This document shows, piece after piece, positions 7,225-15,298 of a DNA stretch of 64,000 nt (position 1 is its first letter; each line of letters opens with the position of its first letter). The DNA is from CAYXXZ01 sp964469165 (GTDB lineage Bacteria > Pseudomonadota > Gammaproteobacteria > Pseudomonadales > Porticoccaceae): positions 4,680 to 68,679 of the forward strand of contig CAYXXZ010000005.1 in NCBI GenBank assembly GCA_964469165.1. Direction: 5' to 3'. Both the position numbers and the translations under genes were made by a program. The notes beneath the pieces are model-generated. The model had not been told where the DNA came from and ran no database searches. It saw only the letters and a list, made by a program, of their open reading frames with translations.

Positions 7225-9114
7225 TTAAACCGTGGCACGCAGCAAAAGTCTATTGAGGCGCTGAACGAACTCCGCTGGATTCTCGAGCTGCTCCCCCGCC
7301 GACAGCTGCGCCTGACCATAGATCACCCAGGCCAGATCCTCTCCCCTGTCGCCCTCCTGGGCGGCGAGTTCGGTCAACAATGGATGGTCCGGATTGATCT
7401 CCAGCACGGGCTTGCTGTGCGGTACGGCCTGGCCGGCGGCTTCAAGCAGCTTGCGCATCTGGACGCCCAGATCGTGCTCTGCGCCCACCAGGCACGCCGG
7501 TGATTCCGTGAGGCGCCGGGTGATGCGTACGTCCTCCACCTCATCGCCGAGGTGGCTCTTGATTTTCTCCGTCAGAGGCGAAGTTTTGCCCTCTTCCGGC
7601 TTGTCGTCCGCGCTCTCCTTGCCATCCTCGTCAGCGAAATCCAGCTCTCCCTTGGCGATGTTTTGCAGTGGCGTGCCATCGAATTCCGTAAGGTAGCTCA
7701 TCAGCCACTCGTCGATGCGATCGGTGAGCAGCAACACCTCGATACCCTTCTTGCGGAAAATCTCCAGATAGGGGCTGCTGGCTGCGGCTTTGTAGCTGTC
7801 CGCGATCAGGAAATAGATCTTCTTGTGCTCGTCACCGGCGCGGGATTTGTAGGCATCCAGAGAGGTTCTGTCGTCGCTGTTCGCCGACGTGGTGCTGTTG
7901 AAGCGCAGCAGTTTGGCAATGCGCTCGCGATTGGCGAAGTCTTCCGCCACACCCTCTTTCAGCACGGAACCGAAGTGCTCCCAGAAGCTGCCGTAGTCTT
8001 CCGGCCTGTCCTTCACCAGGCTCTCCAGCATGTCCAGCACCCGCTTGGTGAGTGCGGTGCGAATACTGGTTACCGCGGCGCTGTCCTGGAGAATTTCCCG
8101 CGACACATTGAGAGGAAGGTCGTTGGAGTCCACCACGCCCTTCACGAAGCGCAGATACAGCGGCAGGAATTGCTCGGCATCGTCCATGATGAAGGTGCGC
8201 TGCACGTAGAGCTTCACGCCGCGCGGCGCTTCCCGCTGGTAGAGGTCGAACATGGGCTCGCTGGGGATGTACAGCAGGCTGGTGTAGTCGAACTTGCCCT
8301 CAACCCGGTTGTGGCTCCAGGTCAGGGGATCGCGAAAATCATGGGAAACGTGCTTGTAGAAGTTCTTGTAGTCATCATCGGAGAGCTCGCTCTTGGGCTT
8401 GACCCAAAGCGCCGTGGCATCATTGACCACCTCCCATTCCTCGTCGGCGGACTCATCCTCAGCCTTCGTGGCCGGCAGCGAGATGGGCACCGCAATATGG
8501 TCGGAGTACTTCTTGATGAGGCTGCGCAGGCGCCAGGCGTCGGCAAACTCCTTGGCATCGTCCTTCAAGTGCAGGGTGATGACGGTACCGCGCTCGGCCT
8601 TATCCACATCTTCCACAGTGAATTCAGCCTCGCCCTCGCAGGTCCAGCGCACGCCCTGATCGGCACCGAGGCCCGCGCGGCGGGTTTCCACCACCACCTT
8701 GTCGGCAACGATGAACGACGAGTAGAAGCCGACGCCGAACTGGCCGATCAACTGGGAGTCTTTCTTCTGATCGCCGGAGAGCGCCTCGAGGAACTGCGCG
8801 GTACCGGATCTGGCGATGGTGCCGAGGTTATCGATGACCTCCTGGCGTGACATGCCGATGCCGTTGTCGCTGATAGTTAGGGTGCCGGCCTCGCTGTCGA
8901 AGGAAATCCTGATACCCGGATCCGCCCCACCCTCCAGCAATTCAGGCGCTTGCAGCGCTTCGAAACGCAGTTTGTCGCAGGCATCCGAGGCATTGGATAC
9001 CAACTCGCGCAGAAAGATTTCCCTGTTGCTGTACAGGGAATGGATCATGAGGTGGAGAATTTTCTTGGCTTCCGTCTGGAAACCCATCTTTTCCGGATTG
9101 GCTGCCGCTGTCAT
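7225..9114 (-). CDS. htpG: Chaperone protein HtpG (Hsp90 family)
   Basis: Cytosolic ATP-dependent chaperone. The 629-residue length is typical of bacterial Hsp90. The GHKL ATPase domain shows NASDACDK (41-48), DNGIGM (83-88), a lid with TIARSGT, and GQFGVGFYSSF. The middle domain (about 240-500) and a C-terminal dimerisation domain follow; as in other bacterial forms there is no eukaryotic MEEVD tail. AAGGAG precedes the ATG. A near-consensus sigma-32 promoter lies at 9171-9198, so heat-shock control is expected. Confidence 0.98.
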   Translation of the reverse strand: MTAAANPEKMGFQTEAKKILHLMIHSLYSNREIFLRELVSNASDACDKLRFEALQAPELLEGGADPGIRISFDSEAGTLTISDNGIGMSRQEVIDNLGTIARSGTAQFLEALSGDQKKDSQLIGQFGVGFYSSFIVADKVVVETRRAGLGADQGVRWTCEGEAEFTVEDVDKAERGTVITLHLKDDAKEFADAWRLRSLIKKYSDHIAVPISLPATKAEDESADEEWEVVNDATALWVKPKSELSDDDYKNFYKHVSHDFRDPLTWSHNRVEGKFDYTSLLYIPSEPMFDLYQREAPRGVKLYVQRTFIMDDAEQFLPLYLRFVKGVVDSNDLPLNVSREILQDSAAVTSIRTALTKRVLDMLESLVKDRPEDYGSFWEHFGSVLKEGVAEDFANRERIAKLLRFNSTTSANSDDRTSLDAYKSRAGDEHKKIYFLIADSYKAAASSPYLEIFRKKGIEVLLLTDRIDEWLMSYLTEFDGTPLQNIAKGELDFADEDGKESADDKPEEGKTSPLTEKIKSHLGDEVEDVRITRRLTESPACLVGAEHDLGVQMRKLLEAAGQAVPHSKPVLEINPDHPLLTELAAQEGDRGEDLAWVIYGQAQLSAGEQLENPAEFVQRLNRLLLRATV

Positions 9115-9170
9115 CGCGTCACTCCTTTCTTATGGCACGGGAACTGGGTGAACATACTGATACAGCGCTT

Positions 9171-9198
9171 TAATTGGGGCTCAGGGGCAATTTTCAAG
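9171..9198 (-). promoter_or_regulatory. Sigma-32 heat-shock promoter of htpG
   Basis: Read on the minus strand, CTTGAAA (9198-9192) is followed after 12 bases by CCCCAATTA (9179-9171). This is close to the sigma-32 consensus CTTGAAA / CCCCATNTA. It sits 57 bases upstream of the htpG start, where a heat-shock promoter is expected. Confidence 0.8.
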
Positions 9199-9289
9199 GA
9201 TGATTTGCGCCAAGGCGGGAATTTCGAGCTACAGTATTGACGGCTGAGTAAGGTTTTCAGCTATTGGGCCGGGCCTGTCGCTGAGCGCT

Positions 9290-9354
9290 AGTTAAACCCT
9301 GGCAGAATGCAACTCTCGCAGTGTGCCTGCTTAAGGCCCATCGCTTACAGCTCG
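9290..9354. repeat. Degenerate copy of the AGCTTATGGCTTACAGCT palindromic family
   Basis: Contains the inner AGAATGCAACTCT and the outer arm CCTGCTTAAGGCCCATCGCT of the dispersed family. The following bases (CTGAATTTCCGACAACTGGG at about 9379) also resemble those after the copy at 62229. The left arm is eroded. The rest of the 361-base gap (9115-9475) holds only the htpG promoter and the ribosome site of the next gene. Confidence 0.55.
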
Positions 9355-9475
9355 CCTTGTTGCACATATGACGAGGCCTGAATTTCCGACAACTGGGTAA
9401 GCGTCAGGCGTACGATGTCAGACGTTGATCCAAGCCATATCAATCAGATAAGCAACAAACCTAAGGAAAAACCTT

Positions 9476-10717
9476 ATGCCCGAGCACGACTTCGAGAAAA
9501 TGGCGCTGACGCCCTACGACGAGTTTCCCGTTCACGCCACGCCCTACCCCATGAGCTACGTACCCAGCACCGACTATGCCTGGGATGACGGCTATTACTT
9601 CCTCGCCTATGACATTGAGAGCGGTATCGCCCTGTGGAACGGTATGCGCGTCACACCCAATGCCAACGTCATTGGCGGCCACACCTCCTTCAATGTGCGC
9701 GGCGTGCAGCGCACCCTGCGCCTGTCCCGCATCTGGCGCGACGACTACAACCTGTCCATCGGCCCTTTTCGCTACGAAATCATCGAGCCCCTGCGCGCCA
9801 TTCGCATGGTGCTGGAAGCCAACGATTCGGGCATGAGCTACGATTTGATCTGGCGTGGCCTCGCACCACCTCACCTGGCAGCCCACCACCGCGCGGTGCG
9901 CCAGGGACGCTTCACTACCGACCAAAGCCGCTACCATCAGGTTGGCACCGCCAGCGGCTGGTTCGAGATCGACGGAAAACGCCACGAGATCCCGGAGAGC
10001 AGGCCCTGGGGCGGCTCCCGGGATCACTCATGGGGGCTGTACGAAGGCCGCCCGCCCCTGTCCGGTGGCGCGCAGTGGCTGCCCCCGACAGCGCCGCAGG
10101 AAATTCCCCGCGCCCTGCGCTTCTCGATGTTTCTCGAAAGCGAGGGCTTTTCCGCCTACTTTCACTTCCACGAAGGCCCCAATGGTGAGCGTGTGCATTT
10201 CAACGACACCTTCGGGATTCCTCTGGAGGGGTGGATCAACTACGGTTGGGACGGCCCTGTCCTGGAAATCGTCGACTACACCCACGCCCTGAAATGGCGC
10301 CCCGGCACCCGCTCCGTCACCAGTGGCACCATCACCTTGCGGGACAAGAGCGGCGGTGTCTGGACGCTGGAACTGGAAGTGAATCTGCCACCGCACGTGC
10401 TCGGCCAGATCGGCTACCACGTCGGCGCCTGGCGCGACGGCGGCACCATCCACACCTATCACGGCAAAAGCCCCGCCATGGAATGGGATGAATTCGATTT
10501 TTCCGTCCAGCCCTGCGAGCATACGTTTCCAGGAACGGGGGAAAAGCGCACGGTGTTCGGCGTCGAACACCTCGCCAGTGTAAAAACCATCGCCCCCGAC
10601 GGCAAGGTCACCCGCGGTCGCGCCCAGTTCGAGGTGTTCCTCAACGGTCGCTACAGCCCTTATGGCTTCGAGGATCAAGCGGCACACGGTGGGCTGACCG
10701 GGCGCGGTCTGGTATAA
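9476..10717 (+). CDS. Lipocalin-like two-domain protein (DUF7064/DUF7065 type), function unknown
   Basis: A 413-residue, Trp/Tyr-rich, mostly beta protein without signal peptide or membrane span. The centre carries the motif GGSRDHSWGLYEGRP, followed by a second beta-rich half. This central RDHSWG signature is what I associate with DUF7064/7065 proteins related to CrtC/AttH hydrolase-like calycins. The protein encoded at 42926 has the related WRDHSRGPRELSR. AAGGA lies 8 bases before the ATG. The downstream symporter is convergent, so it appears monocistronic. No catalytic assignment is offered; such genes often accompany lipid or terpenoid catabolism. Confidence 0.7.
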   Translation: MPEHDFEKMALTPYDEFPVHATPYPMSYVPSTDYAWDDGYYFLAYDIESGIALWNGMRVTPNANVIGGHTSFNVRGVQRTLRLSRIWRDDYNLSIGPFRYEIIEPLRAIRMVLEANDSGMSYDLIWRGLAPPHLAAHHRAVRQGRFTTDQSRYHQVGTASGWFEIDGKRHEIPESRPWGGSRDHSWGLYEGRPPLSGGAQWLPPTAPQEIPRALRFSMFLESEGFSAYFHFHEGPNGERVHFNDTFGIPLEGWINYGWDGPVLEIVDYTHALKWRPGTRSVTSGTITLRDKSGGVWTLELEVNLPPHVLGQIGYHVGAWRDGGTIHTYHGKSPAMEWDEFDFSVQPCEHTFPGTGEKRTVFGVEHLASVKTIAPDGKVTRGRAQFEVFLNGRYSPYGFEDQAAHGGLTGRGLV

Positions 10718-10735
10718 GGACTATCTGCACGACGG

Positions 10736-12112
10736 TCAGTCCGGCGCAGTCTTCCAGTCCGGCTGACTGAAGTACGCGCGCGTTTCCTTTGCGACGATGC
10801 CCGAAAGCAGCAACAATCCCACGAGGTTGGGCAGCGCCATCAGGCCATTGGCGATATCCGAAAAGGTCCACACCATATCGAGTGTCGTCATGGCGCCCAC
10901 CATCACCACAAGGGTAAAAACGAGGCGATAGTGGAAGATGGCGCGGCGCCCCAGCAGGCTCTCGGCACAGCGCTCGCCGTAGTAACTCCAGCCGATGATG
11001 GTGGTAAAGGCGTAAACCACCACCGCAATGGTGACCGTGTAAATTCCCCAGCCATTGCCCAGGCCCTGTTCGATCGCCCAGGCCGTCATGGCGGCGCCAC
11101 GCAAATCGACCTGCGTGTACGCATCGGTCACGATCAGGGTCATCGCGGTGAATGTCACCATGATCAGGGTATCGATAAAGGTCTGTGTCATGGAGACCAT
11201 GGCCTGATGCACCGGCTGGGTGGTTTTTGCGCTGGCCGCGGCAATGCCTCCGGTGCCCATGCCGGACTCGTTGGAAAAGATACCGCGCGAAACCCCTATC
11301 TGTATGGCCAGAATGACCGCCGATCCGGCAAAGCCACCCGCGGCCGCTGAGCCCGAAAAGGCATCGTGAAATACCCGGAGCAAGGCGTCGGGGATGCGCT
11401 CGTGGAAGACGGCCAGCACAATCAGATTGCTCACCACATAGAGCACGATCATCGTCGGCACAATGGCCGCTGCAAATCGCGCGATACTTTTTATACCGCC
11501 AAGGATGACGATGCCGGTCAGCAGAGTCATCAGCAGGCCACTCCACAGGACAGGGATATCCCAGGTAGCGGCCAGCTGGCTGGCGGCGGTGTTGGCTTGC
11601 ACCATGTTGCCGATCCCGAAGGACGCAGCGATACCAAACAATGCGAATGAGCTGCCCAGTAGCCAGCCGAATTTCCCGCCGACACCTTCGCGCAAATACT
11701 CCATGGGGCCGCCGGTCTGCTCGCCAGCGGCATCCGTGCGGCGAAACTTCACCCCCAGCAGCGCTTCCGAGTATTTGGTCGCCATGCCGACCAGCCCTGT
11801 AAGCCACACCCAGAACAGAGCCCCTGGCCCGCCAATTCCGATCGCCGTTGCAACACCCGCGATATTGCCAACGCCGATGGTGGCCGCAAGGGCTGTCAGC
11901 AATGCCTGATAATGGGAAACATCTCCAGGGGAGTCGCCGTTTTGGTCACGTTTGAAAAACGCGAGCCAAAAAGCGTGAAAAAGAACTCGAAACTGCAAGC
12001 CACCAAGGCGGACCGTAAGGTAAAGACCTGTCAGCAACAACAATGGCAGCAAGAGATAGGGGCCCCAGACAAAACCATTGATAGTGTTCAACGCGCCTTG
12101 CAACGATTCCAT
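10736..12112 (-). CDS. Sodium:alanine symporter family (AGCS) amino-acid carrier
   Basis: An inner-membrane Na+-coupled transporter of alanine, glycine or a similar small amino acid. The 458-residue chain has about 11 hydrophobic spans. It carries the family signatures IGVGNIAGVATAIGIGGPGA near residue 80, YSEALLGVKFR, and GGPMEYLREGVG near residue 135. There is no gene partner: it is convergent with the lipocalin-like gene and separated from the Slp genes. I looked for a glycine riboswitch in the 140-base upstream gap and saw none. Substrate is inferred from family only. Confidence 0.92.
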   Translation of the reverse strand: MESLQGALNTINGFVWGPYLLLPLLLLTGLYLTVRLGGLQFRVLFHAFWLAFFKRDQNGDSPGDVSHYQALLTALAATIGVGNIAGVATAIGIGGPGALFWVWLTGLVGMATKYSEALLGVKFRRTDAAGEQTGGPMEYLREGVGGKFGWLLGSSFALFGIAASFGIGNMVQANTAASQLAATWDIPVLWSGLLMTLLTGIVILGGIKSIARFAAAIVPTMIVLYVVSNLIVLAVFHERIPDALLRVFHDAFSGSAAAGGFAGSAVILAIQIGVSRGIFSNESGMGTGGIAAASAKTTQPVHQAMVSMTQTFIDTLIMVTFTAMTLIVTDAYTQVDLRGAAMTAWAIEQGLGNGWGIYTVTIAVVVYAFTTIIGWSYYGERCAESLLGRRAIFHYRLVFTLVVMVGAMTTLDMVWTFSDIANGLMALPNLVGLLLLSGIVAKETRAYFSQPDWKTAPD

Positions 12113-12253
12113 GCGGTGCTATCTTCCTCTTCGCGGCAAACGACCCTGCGCTTGCCGAGCCTGGTATAGGGGGGACGGGATTATGCCAGCCCTTCAATCG
12201 TGCGCTGAGTATCTGACACAGAAGTGGTCGAAACTTGCAGCTTTATGGCTCCA

Positions 12254-12793
12254 CTAACGGAAAATACCGACACCAATGCCGAAATGAACCCTTGGCTTGG
12301 ATGAATCCCGATTCTGTTCGGGCCACAAATAAAGGTCATCCGCCATGACGACCGGGTAGCGATAGGTCGCCTCCCCCACCTGGCCGGTGCGTGATTTTTC
12401 CAAACGGCCCACCACGGTTATCAGCCTGTCGGCCCGGAAGTCGGCAGGTTCGAGGTAGCCGGGATACATTATCAGAAAACGCCCTTGTGAGGATTTGTCC
12501 ACATCGGGCTGTTGGTTACCGCGCAATGGAAAAGCAAGTACCTCCAGCCGGGTGAAGTCCATTTGCGGTTCCGCGTGGATGATCCGCCCTCCCCAGAGCA
12601 CGGATTGGCCTGTGAACTGCTCTCCGCCCTGGATTGCAACCCTTGGCTGCAATCCGGTATTGATATGGTCTCCCGAAAAGCCCGGCCCCGAGCTGCAACC
12701 GCTCAGCGCGAACAGCGCCCCCACAAGCAGGGTCGAGAAAAAACCGCAACGCCTTGCACACGCAATATATCCCGACATAAAAGTATCAACCAT
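12254..12793 (-). CDS. Slp-family outer-membrane lipoprotein, second of a pair
   Basis: A lipoprotein of about 179 residues. The signal peptide with lipobox LFALSGC puts the modified Cys near residue 32. The Slp-like domain then shows SVLWGGRIIHAEPQ, LEVLAFPLRGNQQP, SSQGRFLIMYPGYLEPADF and ITVVGRLEKSRTGQVGEATYRYPVV. The ATG at 12793 is used; a TTG three codons upstream or an ATG at 12778 are alternatives, and none has a clear ribosome site. It follows another Slp gene by 14 bases on the same strand, so the two are probably co-transcribed. E. coli Slp is a starvation- and acid-related outer-membrane lipoprotein; the exact role here is unknown. Confidence 0.85.
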   Translation of the reverse strand: MVDTFMSGYIACARRCGFFSTLLVGALFALSGCSSGPGFSGDHINTGLQPRVAIQGGEQFTGQSVLWGGRIIHAEPQMDFTRLEVLAFPLRGNQQPDVDKSSQGRFLIMYPGYLEPADFRADRLITVVGRLEKSRTGQVGEATYRYPVVMADDLYLWPEQNRDSSKPRVHFGIGVGIFR

Positions 12794-12807
12794 GATTCGC
12801 AACTATT

Positions 12808-13356
12808 TTACCAGCGGTAATAATAGGGATGGTGCCAATAGGGATAAGGCCGCCACCAGGGGTACATGAAGGGATCGTCCCAGTACGGATCATAATGGCG
12901 AACTCTGCGCGCCGGCACGGGCGGCCACAGATGATAACCCTCGGCGCGCAGCACTGGATACGGGTATTCGTATTCGCCCACCTTGCGCATCTCGATACCC
13001 TGCAGCGCTCCCACCACGGTGATATCTTCCCCTTCCTTGTAAATCTCGGGGTCGAGAAAATCGTCAGTCTTCATCAGAAAACGCCCCGGGCTCAAACCCG
13101 AGCTGTCAGGCCGACTGCTGTTTTGCAAGGCTCGCGCCACCACTTCCACGACACTGCCGTCTCTGGTATTGGTGACCGAGACGATACTGCCGCCCCATCT
13201 CAATGTGCGATCGCGGTATTGCTCCGGTGCGTTCTGAATTTGTCGAAGCGTCGGCTGCGGCTCGGTCAGCGGCCGATCCACAGCAGCGGGAATGGTGGAG
13301 CACCCTGCCAGAAGAAACAGGCCGCACAGAACTGCTGCAATAACTCCACGTTTCAT
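12808..13356 (-). CDS. Slp-family outer-membrane lipoprotein, first of a pair
   Basis: A 182-residue lipoprotein. The signal peptide MKRGVIAAVLCGLFLLAGC gives a lipobox with Cys19. The Slp core follows: TLRWGGSIVSVTN, SPGRFLMKTDDFLDPEIY and ITVVGALQGIEMRKVGEY. The C-terminus is an unusual Tyr/Trp/Pro/His-rich tail (PYWDDPFMYPWWRPYPYWHH). The ATG at 13356 is chosen over one seven codons upstream because GAGG lies 5 bases before it. It is the first gene of a tandem Slp pair that probably arose by duplication; the second copy lacks the aromatic tail. Confidence 0.88.
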   Translation of the reverse strand: MKRGVIAAVLCGLFLLAGCSTIPAAVDRPLTEPQPTLRQIQNAPEQYRDRTLRWGGSIVSVTNTRDGSVVEVVARALQNSSRPDSSGLSPGRFLMKTDDFLDPEIYKEGEDITVVGALQGIEMRKVGEYEYPYPVLRAEGYHLWPPVPARRVRHYDPYWDDPFMYPWWRPYPYWHHPYYYRW

Positions 13357-13500
13357 AACAACCTCATACGGCGTCACTATACCAAGTTGGTAGAGCCTAC
13401 AGCTGAGACACTCGAAGCGCAGCGGTGTTCACAAGCTTGCGCACCTGCCGGCATGAAGCCGACCGTAGATTGATCGAGGCGGTTGCCACTTCATATTTGG

Positions 13501-13582
13501 GCTATACGCTTTAAGCTCCACATTGAATGCGGACAGAACCCGGTTCTTTCAGCGCTCCTGCTTAAAACTCATGGCTTACAGC
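13501..13582. repeat. Copy of the dispersed AGCTTATGGCTTACAGCT palindromic element
   Basis: Left arm GCTATACGCTTTAAGC, inner AGAACCCGGTTCT, then AGCGCTCCTGCTTAAAACTC and ATGGCTTACAGC. The arms are imperfect inverted repeats. It lies in the 364-base gap between the Slp pair and the CsbD-like gene; nothing else was recognised there. Confidence 0.75.
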
Positions 13583-13720
13583 CCACTTTACCCCCGCAGG
13601 GTGAAAATATTGTCCTATAAATTTCTCCGAGGTGACCATTTTTCAACCAGGAACTATCTTTTTTTACCGCAGTCTCCCTCTATGACACCGGTCGTTTTAC
13701 CGGCCATTCGGAGAACACTT

Positions 13721-13918
13721 ATGAATACAGATATCATTGCAGGCAAATGGGCACAGGTAAAAGGAAAGGCCAAGGCAAAATGGGGAAAACTCACCGATGA
13801 TGACTTCGACGTTATCGAAGGAAACAGCGAGTATCTGGCAGGCCGCATTCAGGAAAAATATGGCATTGCCAAGGACGAAGCCGAGCGCCAGGTAAAGGAT
13901 TTCGAGAAAATGCTTTAG
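13721..13918 (+). CDS. CsbD-like stress-response protein
   Basis: A 65-residue hydrophilic protein of the CsbD/YjbJ type: MNTDIIAGKWAQVKGKAKAK, WGKLTDDDFDVIEG, then the GRIQEKYGIAKDEAERQ helix. Members are small, abundant, stress-induced cytosolic proteins of unknown biochemical function. The ATG at 13721 is chosen because GGAG precedes it by 8 bases and the family motif starts there; the open frame extends 66 codons further upstream but passes through a repeat element. It stands alone between two palindromic repeats. Confidence 0.93.
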   Translation: MNTDIIAGKWAQVKGKAKAKWGKLTDDDFDVIEGNSEYLAGRIQEKYGIAKDEAERQVKDFEKML

Positions 13919-13982
13919 GATCGGATCACAAGTAGCTAAGCGCCTGAGATGCGGCTGTGACATTAGCCAGGAGCCGGATATT

Positions 13983-14064
13983 TAGGCTATAGTCTGGCAA
14001 GCCGTAAGCTGGAACATTGGAAGAAAGGGGTTCTGTCCAAGTTCAACGTGGAGCTTATAGCTCA
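13983..14064. repeat. Diverged copy of the dispersed palindromic element
   Basis: Contains GCCGTAAGCT, the inner GGGGTTCTGTCCAAGTTCAA and the end GGAGCTTATAGCTC of the family. It begins about 65 bases after the CsbD-like gene and ends about 20 bases before the next ATG. Confidence 0.6.
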
Positions 14065-14084
14065 TCCAGGTCGACGAGGCTTGC

Positions 14085-14357
14085 ATGTTCCTGATTGCCC
14101 TGCTTTCCCTGTGTATTCCAGCGTATGCGCATTACCGCCTGAGCTTTCATAGCTCGAAGAAATATTTTCCCCTTTGGGTGACGCACCTGTTGCTGGTTGC
14201 CGTTGGCCTGGGTTTCGGCTGGGCGATGAGTTCGGTGTATACCAACATCGAAGGGCAGGCGGTAATCTGGACCTTCATTCTGGCATTCAGCGCCGTACAC
14301 GTTCCGGCAGCAATCATTCTGTGGCTGAAAAAGCAGCGCAAGCAACAACTCAAATAA
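14085..14357 (+). CDS. Small three-span membrane protein, unknown function
   Basis: A 90-residue protein with three hydrophobic segments: about residues 1-15 (MFLIALLSLCIPAYA), 30-48 (LWVTHLLLVAVGLGFGWAM) and 60-80 (IWTFILAFSAVHVPAAIILW), ending in a basic tail (KKQRKQQLK). The spacing and the final basic tail suggest an inner-membrane protein with a cytosolic C-terminus. I do not recognise the family. A symmetric terminator hairpin follows immediately. It appears monocistronic. Confidence 0.7.
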   Translation: MFLIALLSLCIPAYAHYRLSFHSSKKYFPLWVTHLLLVAVGLGFGWAMSSVYTNIEGQAVIWTFILAFSAVHVPAAIILWLKKQRKQQLK

Positions 14358-14359
14358 CA

Positions 14360-14392
14360 AGAAAGGCCGCAGAGAATATCTGCGGCCTTTCT
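14360..14392. terminator. Bidirectional rho-independent terminator
   Basis: A perfect 14-bp stem (AGAAAGGCCGCAGA / TCTGCGGCCTTTCT) with a 5-base loop, preceded by an A-rich and followed by a T-rich end. It lies between the convergent small membrane protein gene and the MaoC gene and should serve both. Confidence 0.85.
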
Positions 14393-14415
14393 CGTCAGAA
14401 GCAAACTCCAGCGTT

Positions 14416-15267
14416 TCAGGCGTTGGCGCAGAAACCGTTGGAAATCACTTGCTTGTCGCGCTCCTTCACCTTGGCCTGGAAGGCCACACCGTCGTCGGTT
14501 TTCCAGCCTTCGACAACCAGGGTTTCACCCGGCAGCACCGGCGCGCTGAAACGCAGGTCCAGCGAGCCCATTTTCGCGGTGTCGTAACCGAAGGCATTGC
14601 GCAGCACGGAGAAGCCGCAGATGCCATAGGTGCACAGGCCGTGGAGGATGGGCACACCGAAGCCGGCCTTTTCGGCGATATCGGGATCGACGTGGATCGG
14701 GTTGCGGTCGCTGTTCAAACGGTACAACAGCGCGGCGCGGTTGCTGGTCGGGATTTCATCGACGAAATCCGGCGCGCGCTCGGGGGGCGCGGGCAGGTTG
14801 GCCGGCGCGTCGCCGAAGCTGCCGCAGCCGCCGTCGCCGCGCAGAAACAGGCCTGTGGTGACAGTCGCAAGATGGTCGCCGGTCTTGTTGTCGTACAACA
14901 GCTTGTCGAAGTACACCAAGGCACCCTTGCCCTCGCCCTTGTCGGCCACGGACTGCACCTGGAACTCACCGCGGATTTCGCCGGTGGGCGGCAGGGGCTT
15001 GAAGAAGCGCGCACGCTGCTCGCCGTGCAGCAGCTTGACGAAGTTCACATCGAACGCCGGATTGGTGATCCAGGGGCCGGGATAGGCCAGGATGGCGGTA
15101 ATGCTGGGCAGGGCGACGAGGCTCTTTTCGTAGACGAAAGGCAGTTCCTTGCGGTCCAGGGGGTCGTTGCAGACCCCGAGGCTCAGGGCATACAGCATCA
15201 CGTCCTTGTCGGTGTAGGGCGCGATGATGGGGTCGAACTTGTGAGTGCGAAGTGCGTCGAGATTCAT
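14416..15267 (-). CDS. MaoC-family (R)-specific enoyl-CoA hydratase (hydratase 2 type)
   Basis: Hydrates trans-2-enoyl-CoA to (3R)-hydroxyacyl-CoA. The 283-residue double hot-dog protein carries the hydratase-2 signature YRLNSDRNPIHVDPDIAEK in its C-terminal half, with the catalytic dyad Asp187/His192, followed by GFGVPILHGLCTYG. The N-terminal half is a degenerate hot-dog forming the acyl pocket, as in HSD17B4/Fox2 hydratase. ACAGGA lies upstream of the ATG. It is the last gene of an operon with two acyl-CoA dehydrogenases (31-base gap), so it probably acts on their enoyl-CoA product. Double hot-dog hydratases usually take bulky or branched substrates. Confidence 0.92.
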   Translation of the reverse strand: MNLDALRTHKFDPIIAPYTDKDVMLYALSLGVCNDPLDRKELPFVYEKSLVALPSITAILAYPGPWITNPAFDVNFVKLLHGEQRARFFKPLPPTGEIRGEFQVQSVADKGEGKGALVYFDKLLYDNKTGDHLATVTTGLFLRGDGGCGSFGDAPANLPAPPERAPDFVDEIPTSNRAALLYRLNSDRNPIHVDPDIAEKAGFGVPILHGLCTYGICGFSVLRNAFGYDTAKMGSLDLRFSAPVLPGETLVVEGWKTDDGVAFQAKVKERDKQVISNGFCANA

Positions 15268-15298
15268 GGTGTTTTCCTGTTCTCTGCGTCTGTGTTGG

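Noticed and set aside
7552..8850. 432-codon open frame antisense to htpG
   Set aside because: It mirrors htpG codon structure, has no recognisable domain and lies wholly inside a certain gene.
10641..11807. 388-codon open frame overlapping the AGCS symporter on the same strand
   Set aside because: Out-of-frame shadow of a clear transporter; low-complexity Arg/His/Gly composition typical of GC-rich shadow frames.
12113..12253. Glycine riboswitch upstream of the AGCS symporter
   Set aside because: The gap lacks the conserved tandem aptamer motifs and is too short for two aptamers.
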